DNA of 18,653 nucleotides from assembly GCA_964587515.1 (NCBI GenBank), contig CAZPMO010000091.1, positions 1 to 18,653 on the forward strand, given 5' to 3'. This DNA comes from CAZPMO01 sp964587515 (GTDB lineage: Bacteria; Pseudomonadota; Alphaproteobacteria; MPNO01). How positions within the stretch are numbered: the stretch's first letter is position 1; the number at the start of each line of letters is the position of its first letter. Positions 14,605 through 18,653 of this stretch are shown here, piece after piece. The position numbers and the translations under genes are program-made. The notes under the pieces were generated by a model. That model searched no databases. It had not been told where the DNA came from and saw only the letters and a list, made by a program, of their open reading frames with translations.

Positions 14605-15069
14605 TCAGCGCGCCGCCCATTCCTGGAACAGGGCGAGGCATTCCTCGCGCAGGAGGCCGCCTTCGACTTCCATGCCGCTGGCGGCGGTGCCCACCTGCGT
14701 CGCGAAGGTCGGGGGGCGGGCGGTGTAGGGGAATAGGGGGCGGAAATCTTCCGGGCCGACGCCGATGACGATGCGTTCGACGCCGGCGATCTCGGCGGAG
14801 GTAAAACACATGGCGCAAGGCGTCGCGGTGGCGTAGAGCACCGTTCCCGACAGATCGGTCGAGCCGGTCGCCTGGCAGGCCTCCCGCACCGCGTCGATTT
14901 CCGCGTGGCGCGTGATGTCGCCGTCGCGCGGCACGGTGTTGTGGGTCAGCGCCAGCACGTCCTCGCCTCGCACCAGACAGGCGCCGAAGGGGAGTTGTCC
15001 CGCCGCAATGCCTTCGCGGGTCTTCTCGATGGCGAGGCGCATGAAGCGTTCGTCGGTTTCCTGGGTCAT
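14605..15069 (-). CDS. Nucleoside/nucleobase deaminase (CDA fold)
   Basis: 154 residues. ATG 15069 is preceded by a GGGGAGA ribosome-binding site; an open stretch upstream overlaps the end of the amidohydrolase gene and is not needed. The zinc site of the cytidine/deoxycytidylate deaminase superfamily is complete: H55-A-E57 (water and proton shuttle) and P84-C85-A-M-C88. Length and the PFGACLVRGEDVL start resemble guanine deaminase (GuaD) and TadA-like proteins. The wobble-adenosine tRNA deaminase is normally encoded elsewhere and has a different C-terminus, so a free base or nucleoside is a more likely substrate. It follows the amidohydrolase gene by 17 bases in the same direction, which suggests one operon and two successive hydrolytic steps on a nitrogen heterocycle. 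Cytoplasmic. Confidence 0.83.
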   Translation of the reverse strand: MTQETDERFMRLAIEKTREGIAAGQLPFGACLVRGEDVLALTHNTVPRDGDITRHAEIDAVREACQATGSTDLSGTVLYATATPCAMCFTSAEIAGVERIVIGVGPEDFRPLFPYTARPPTFATQVGTAASGMEVEGGLLREECLALFQEWAAR

Positions 15070-15086
15070 GTTTCGTCTCCCCTGTT

Positions 15087-16607
15087 TCAGCTTCCGTCGG
15101 TGCGCGCGATGAAGCGGCTCAGCCCCACATCGGTGTTCCACACCCGGCGGTGCATGTTCAGCATGTGGGGCAGGGCGGTCTCGCGCGATTTCAGGATGTC
15201 GTCGTAATCGACGATGTAGCTTTTCATCAGCTCGGTGACCTCGGCGCGCAATTCGTCCTCGTCGATGGTCTGGACCACCTTGTCCTTCATCACGACGCGG
15301 CCGTTGACCACCACCGTGTCGATGCTGCGCCCGGTCTCGGTATAGACCAGCTGCCGGGCGGCGCTGTTATAGGGCAGATAGGCGGTGTCGTTCATGTCGA
15401 GCAGCGCCAGATCGGCCCTGAAGCCCGGCTTCAGGGCACCGAGCTGGTCGTCCAGCATGGCGCTGCGCGCGCCGCCAAGCGTTGCCATGCGCAACGCCTC
15501 GTGGGCCAGCGGCGGGCCCGGCTCGGAGTCGCTGACGGCCGACAGCAGACAATACATCTTCATGGCCTGGAACATATTCTGGACGTCGCTGCCCGAGCAG
15601 TTGTCGCAGCCCAGCGCGGTGCGCATGCCGGCTTCGCGCATGTCGACCATGGGGGCGATGCCGCTTTTGAGCTTCAGATTGCTGAGATGGTTCAGCACCG
15701 CGCCGGCGTCGGCCTCGGCCATCTGGTCCATCTCGTCGCGGCCGATCCAGACGCTGTGGGCGATGTTGAGGCGGCGGTTGAGGATGCCGGCTTCTTTCAT
15801 GTAGGCGATGAACGAGCCGCCGTAATCGCCGTAGAATTCCTGCGCCATCACGATCTGGCCGCGGGTCTCGTAGACGTGGATATAGATGCCGAGATCGTGG
15901 CGTTCGGCGAGATCGGCGCAGCCTTCCAGCAGCTCCGGGGTACAGCGCTGCGGCGCGAACGGTCCGACCGCCCAGTGCGAAGTGTCGCCGCCGGGGCGCC
16001 GCTTGATCTGGGCGTCGAGGAAGTCGATCTGGTCGCGGGCGCCGCCCAGCGCCTTGGCGCCGATCATCTCCTGGACCTCGGGCGGCAGCAGCTCCTTGAA
16101 GCACATCATGCCGACGGCGGCGATGTCGGACACCATGGGCGAGAACACCACGCGCTCGCCAATCTCCTCGTAGGCCGCTAGCACCGTATCGATATTCTCG
16201 TCGGTCAGTGGGATCAGCCCCAGCATGTCCTGAACGGTGGTGATGCCGCAGCGCACGGATTCCAGGGCGCCCACCAGGGTGCGCAGGCGGACCTCTTCCT
16301 TCGAGCGGTTGCCGCCCATGGGCAGCGTATAGAGCAGCCAGAATTCGAGCGGTATTTCCTCGAACATGCCGCGGCACAGCGTATCGTGGGAATGGTAATG
16401 GGCGTTCACCAGCCCCGGGATCACCAGATGGTTCGACGCATCGATGATCTCCGCGCCGGCGGTGGTCTCGGGCGGCAGGTCGGGGCCGACGGCGACGATG
16501 TCGGCGCCCTCGATCAGGATATCGGCGGCCGCGGGTTTGTGGACGTCGCCGTCATGGTCGTAGACGCGCCCGCCCCGGATCAGGAGTTTTGTGTCGTCGG
16601 AAGCCAT
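15087..16607 (-). CDS. Amidohydrolase, Atz/Trz or cytosine-deaminase type
   Basis: 506 residues from ATG 16607, which has a CGGGGA ribosome-binding site; an upstream in-frame ATG at 16625 lacks one. The mononuclear metal site of the family is intact: H70-Y-H72 on strand 1, H244 (IHVYE), H284 (NIAHSVW) and D335 (GCDN). The N-terminal LLIRGGRVYD and the C-terminal LALLDMNDTAYLP/VVVNGRVVM strands build the usual composite beta-sandwich. Members deaminate or dechlorinate triazines, cytosine, 5'-methylthioadenosine, S-adenosylhomocysteine or guanine. Length, and the SHDTLCRGMFEEIPLEFWLL segment after the HxH, fit this broad class without fixing the substrate. It is cotranscribed with the CDA-fold deaminase 17 bases downstream and divergent from the GST gene. 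Cytoplasmic. Confidence 0.86.
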   Translation of the reverse strand: MASDDTKLLIRGGRVYDHDGDVHKPAAADILIEGADIVAVGPDLPPETTAGAEIIDASNHLVIPGLVNAHYHSHDTLCRGMFEEIPLEFWLLYTLPMGGNRSKEEVRLRTLVGALESVRCGITTVQDMLGLIPLTDENIDTVLAAYEEIGERVVFSPMVSDIAAVGMMCFKELLPPEVQEMIGAKALGGARDQIDFLDAQIKRRPGGDTSHWAVGPFAPQRCTPELLEGCADLAERHDLGIYIHVYETRGQIVMAQEFYGDYGGSFIAYMKEAGILNRRLNIAHSVWIGRDEMDQMAEADAGAVLNHLSNLKLKSGIAPMVDMREAGMRTALGCDNCSGSDVQNMFQAMKMYCLLSAVSDSEPGPPLAHEALRMATLGGARSAMLDDQLGALKPGFRADLALLDMNDTAYLPYNSAARQLVYTETGRSIDTVVVNGRVVMKDKVVQTIDEDELRAEVTELMKSYIVDYDDILKSRETALPHMLNMHRRVWNTDVGLSRFIARTDGS

Positions 16608-16709
16608 GTGAATTCCCCGAGCCATTATGTTTTGCGAAGGGTAGCGGATATAACCGGGCGCAGACATTGAAATTTTGGGTCCCGCCGGGACAGTTCAGGG
16701 GAGAACGAG

Positions 16710-17429
16710 ATGATCGAATGCCATAGCTGGCCGACGCCGAACGGGCACAAGATTCACATCATGCTCGAGGAGTGCGGGTTGGAGTACCGGGCGATCCCGG
16801 TCAATATCGAAACCGGCGACCAGTTCGCCCCCGAGTTCCTGGCGATCAGCCCCAACAACAAGATCCCCGCCATCGTCGACCCCGACGGGCCGGGCGGCGC
16901 GCCTATCTCGGTGTTCGAGACCGGCGCGCTCCTTTGCTATCTTGCTGTAAAGACAGGAAAATTCATGCCGTCGCCGGCCGACGATCCGCGCGCCCACCAC
17001 GATGTGATGCAGTGGCTGATGTTCCAGATGGGCGGGGTGGGGCCGATGTTCGGACAGGCGCGGCACTTTCGGGCCTACGCGCTGGAGCGCATGGAGCGCG
17101 AACAGGTGCAGTACGGCATCGACCGCTACACCAACGAGGCCAAGCGGCTCTACGGGGTGATGGACCGCCACCTCGCCGAGCGGGATTATTTCGCGGGCGA
17201 CTATTCGATCGCCGACATGGCGGTCTTCCCGTGGTGCCGCAATCCGGATCGCCGCGGCGTCGATCACGACGACTATCCCAACGTCAAAAGCTGGTTCGGA
17301 CGGGTCGTCGGCCGGCCGGCGGTAAAGCGCGGCGTCGACGTGCTGGTCGAGCATATGCGCCAAGGCGACGCGCATACCAAGGAAGGCTGGAACCTGCTGT
17401 TCGGCGACGGTCAGTACCAGCCGCGCTAG
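16710..17429 (+). CDS. yfcG: YfcG-like (nu-class) glutathione transferase / disulfide-bond oxidoreductase
   Basis: 239 residues from ATG 16710 with an AGGGGAG ribosome-binding site. The N-terminal thioredoxin-like domain begins with a TPNGHK motif; T9 and N11 correspond to the glutathione-contacting Thr and Asn of Escherichia coli YfcG, which lacks a catalytic Ser, Tyr or Cys. Further matches to that protein are ISPNNKIPAIVD, FETGALLCYLA, GGVGPMFGQ and YSIADMAVFPW. YfcG-type enzymes bind two glutathiones, reduce small disulfides and have little classical transferase activity. An extension of about 25 residues follows the usual C-terminal end. Divergent from the amidohydrolase, with 102 bases between starts. 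A role in thiol redox balance or in detoxifying products of the neighbouring catabolic genes is possible. Confidence 0.9.
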   Translation: MIECHSWPTPNGHKIHIMLEECGLEYRAIPVNIETGDQFAPEFLAISPNNKIPAIVDPDGPGGAPISVFETGALLCYLAVKTGKFMPSPADDPRAHHDVMQWLMFQMGGVGPMFGQARHFRAYALERMEREQVQYGIDRYTNEAKRLYGVMDRHLAERDYFAGDYSIADMAVFPWCRNPDRRGVDHDDYPNVKSWFGRVVGRPAVKRGVDVLVEHMRQGDAHTKEGWNLLFGDGQYQPR

Positions 17430-17462
17430 TGGAATTGGCACCGGTCAAGCCGACGGCCGGCA

Positions 17463-18491
17463 TCAGCCTACGCGTTCGAACAGGAACTTGTCGTCGGGGC
17501 CGCCCTGATATTTGCGCAAAACCCCATCGACGACCAGGTAGTTGAGATGGGCCAGCGCCTCGCCCATCGCAAAGGCGATCTGGTGATCGTCCAGCTTGCG
17601 GTGGAACAGGACCGGAATTACGTCCATGGCGGTGCGTGGCTGGTCGCAATGTTCCAGCGCGTCGTCGAGGCGTTCGCGGTGATGTTCGGCCAACGCGTCC
17701 AGCCGGTCGTGCAGGCCGCGGAACGGCCGGTCGTGCGATGGCAGCACCAATGTATTCTCGGGCAGTGGCCGAAAATCGTCGAAGCTTTCGATGAACATGC
17801 GCAGCGGATCGCCGTCTGGTTCAGTGTACCAGACGCTTACATTGGTGGTGATGCGGGGCAGCACCTGATCACCCGAAATAAGGATATTCAGCGCGGGGCA
17901 GAATAGCGAGGCGTGCTCGGTCGAATGGCCGCCGCTGGTGATCACCCGCCACTCGCGGCCGCCGATTTCGATGCCCTGACCGGCGCTGATGCGCTGCAGC
18001 TTCACTGGGATGGGCGAGGTGGCGCGGCCGAATTCGGTGCGCTCCTTCTTGAAGCGCCGCGCGGTTTCGGGATCGAGGCCGTTATCGACGAAAAAGTCCA
18101 TCCAGCCGCCGACATCGTGGGTGGCGCTCTGCGACCAGGCGAGATGGGCCTGGAGATATTCGGAAAAAGTCATCCACAGCTCGCTCCCGAACTCCTCGCG
18201 GAACCATCCGGCGAGCCCCAGATGGTCGGGATGAAAATGAGTCACGATGGTGCGCGTGATCGGCCGTCCGCCGACAATCCGGCCCAGCACCGATCGCCAG
18301 TGTTCGCGCACGTCATCCACATTGTAACCGGTATCGACCAGGGTCCAGCCGTCGCCGTCCTCCAGCAGCCAGACATTGATATGGTCGAGTGCGAACGGCA
18401 GCGGCAGCCTCACCCAGTGGACGCCGGGGGCCACTTCAAGAGTTTCGCCGTATTCGAGTCGGTCAAAGGGATAGACAGGTGGGTTTGCCAT
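17463..18491 (-). CDS. Metallo-beta-lactamase-fold hydrolase
   Basis: 342 residues from ATG 18491, with a modest AAGAG ribosome-binding site. The metal-binding motif THFHPDHLG gives H85, H87, D89 and H90; later ligands are in SGGHSTEHASL, ISGDQVLP and LPSHD. The length (about 340) with a C-terminal winged-helix-like part (about 270-342, FHRKLDDHQIAFAMGEALAHLNYL) matches the LACTB2/glyoxalase II-like branch, which hydrolyses thioesters or related substrates. No signal peptide, so cytoplasmic. Convergent with the GST gene with 33 bases between stops. Substrate not predictable. Confidence 0.87.
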   Translation of the reverse strand: MANPPVYPFDRLEYGETLEVAPGVHWVRLPLPFALDHINVWLLEDGDGWTLVDTGYNVDDVREHWRSVLGRIVGGRPITRTIVTHFHPDHLGLAGWFREEFGSELWMTFSEYLQAHLAWSQSATHDVGGWMDFFVDNGLDPETARRFKKERTEFGRATSPIPVKLQRISAGQGIEIGGREWRVITSGGHSTEHASLFCPALNILISGDQVLPRITTNVSVWYTEPDGDPLRMFIESFDDFRPLPENTLVLPSHDRPFRGLHDRLDALAEHHRERLDDALEHCDQPRTAMDVIPVLFHRKLDDHQIAFAMGEALAHLNYLVVDGVLRKYQGGPDDKFLFERVG

Positions 18492-18551
18492 TTACTCTTA
18501 CATAAAACATTCGGGCGCAAAGGAAATGCTCCCACCCGGCGGGCGCGGCAA

Positions 18552-18580
18552 TACATACACCTAGCGCCGGACCGCCGCAA
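18552..18580 (-). promoter_or_regulatory. Possible sigma-70-like promoter of the MBL-fold gene
   Basis: On the minus strand TTGCGG (18580-18575), a 17-base spacer and TATGTA (18557-18552), giving a leader of about 55 bases before ATG 18491. The spacing is ideal but each box is only a partial match. Nothing else is apparent between 18492 and the window end. Confidence 0.35.
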
Positions 18581-18653
18581 TTGGCGATACTTGGTATCAC
18601 AGGGGAATCGGGTGAATGGTCGATCGGGCAAGGTCCCATGCCACACTCTCGCC

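Noticed and set aside
14605..15069. tRNA adenosine deaminase TadA
   Set aside because: The HAE and PCxxC motifs are shared, but the C-terminal part (FPYTARPPTFATQVG) and the operon with an amidohydrolase fit a nucleobase/nucleoside deaminase better.
1..18653. CRISPR arrays, tRNA/rRNA genes, integrases or insertion sequences
   Set aside because: I found no regularly spaced direct repeats, no tRNA or rRNA signatures and no transposase or integrase motifs in the window.

Overview
The window is high-GC, densely packed DNA and most likely comes from an alphaproteobacterium (Rhodospirillales-like or a related uncultured lineage, probably a draft or metagenome scaffold because it holds a 40-base run of N). 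Supporting signs are the MoxR-type DUF4159/VWA membrane gene pair, an inverted pair of extragenic palindromes with the CTTCGAGACG/CTCCTCAG sequence I associate with alphaproteobacteria, and two full TTAA-N7-TTAA motifs that match the CtrA box of this class. No genus can be named from sequence alone.

Layout. Positions 1-3304 (+) hold the 3' part of a DUF4159 membrane protein gene and a following gene for a 692-residue VWA/amidotransferase-like membrane protein. Positions 3349-8220 (+) hold a compact three-gene operon: an aryl-CoA (benzoate-CoA ligase type) synthetase, a xanthine-oxidase-family FAD subunit, and a 799-residue molybdoenzyme that fuses a CoxS-type [2Fe-2S] domain to a DMSO-reductase-family catalytic subunit. 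Ten bases further on, convergent, is a periplasmic cytochrome P460-family gene (8231-8845, -), whose leader contains a strong intrinsic terminator and a possible antiterminator. A pirin gene (9144-9845, +) follows, then an inverted pair of palindromic repeats, then a soluble multi-PAS histidine kinase (9980-12391, -) broken by the assembly gap. A 303-base divergent region with two CtrA-like boxes separates the kinase from two small convergent single-TM proteins of unknown function (12695-13096, + and 13122-13445, -). The last part carries an alpha/beta hydrolase (13758-14597, +), a CDA-fold deaminase and an Atz/Trz-type amidohydrolase in one operon (14605-16607, -), a YfcG-like glutathione transferase (16710-17429, +) and a metallo-beta-lactamase-fold hydrolase (17463-18491, -).

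The most interesting element is the 3349-8220 operon. In classical xanthine-oxidase-family enzymes (including 4-hydroxybenzoyl-CoA reductase) an FAD subunit, a two-cluster [2Fe-2S] subunit and a CoxL/XdhB-type Mo subunit work together. Here the FAD subunit and the FAD-proximal [2Fe-2S] domain are kept. The Mo-proximal [2Fe-2S] domain and the Mo subunit are replaced by a DMSO-reductase-type [4Fe-4S]/bis-MGD catalytic subunit. The parts form a logical electron chain (Mo, [4Fe-4S], [2Fe-2S], FAD), and the neighbouring ligase suggests that an aromatic acid or its CoA thioester is the substrate or product. That functional reading is inference; the domain architecture is visible directly.
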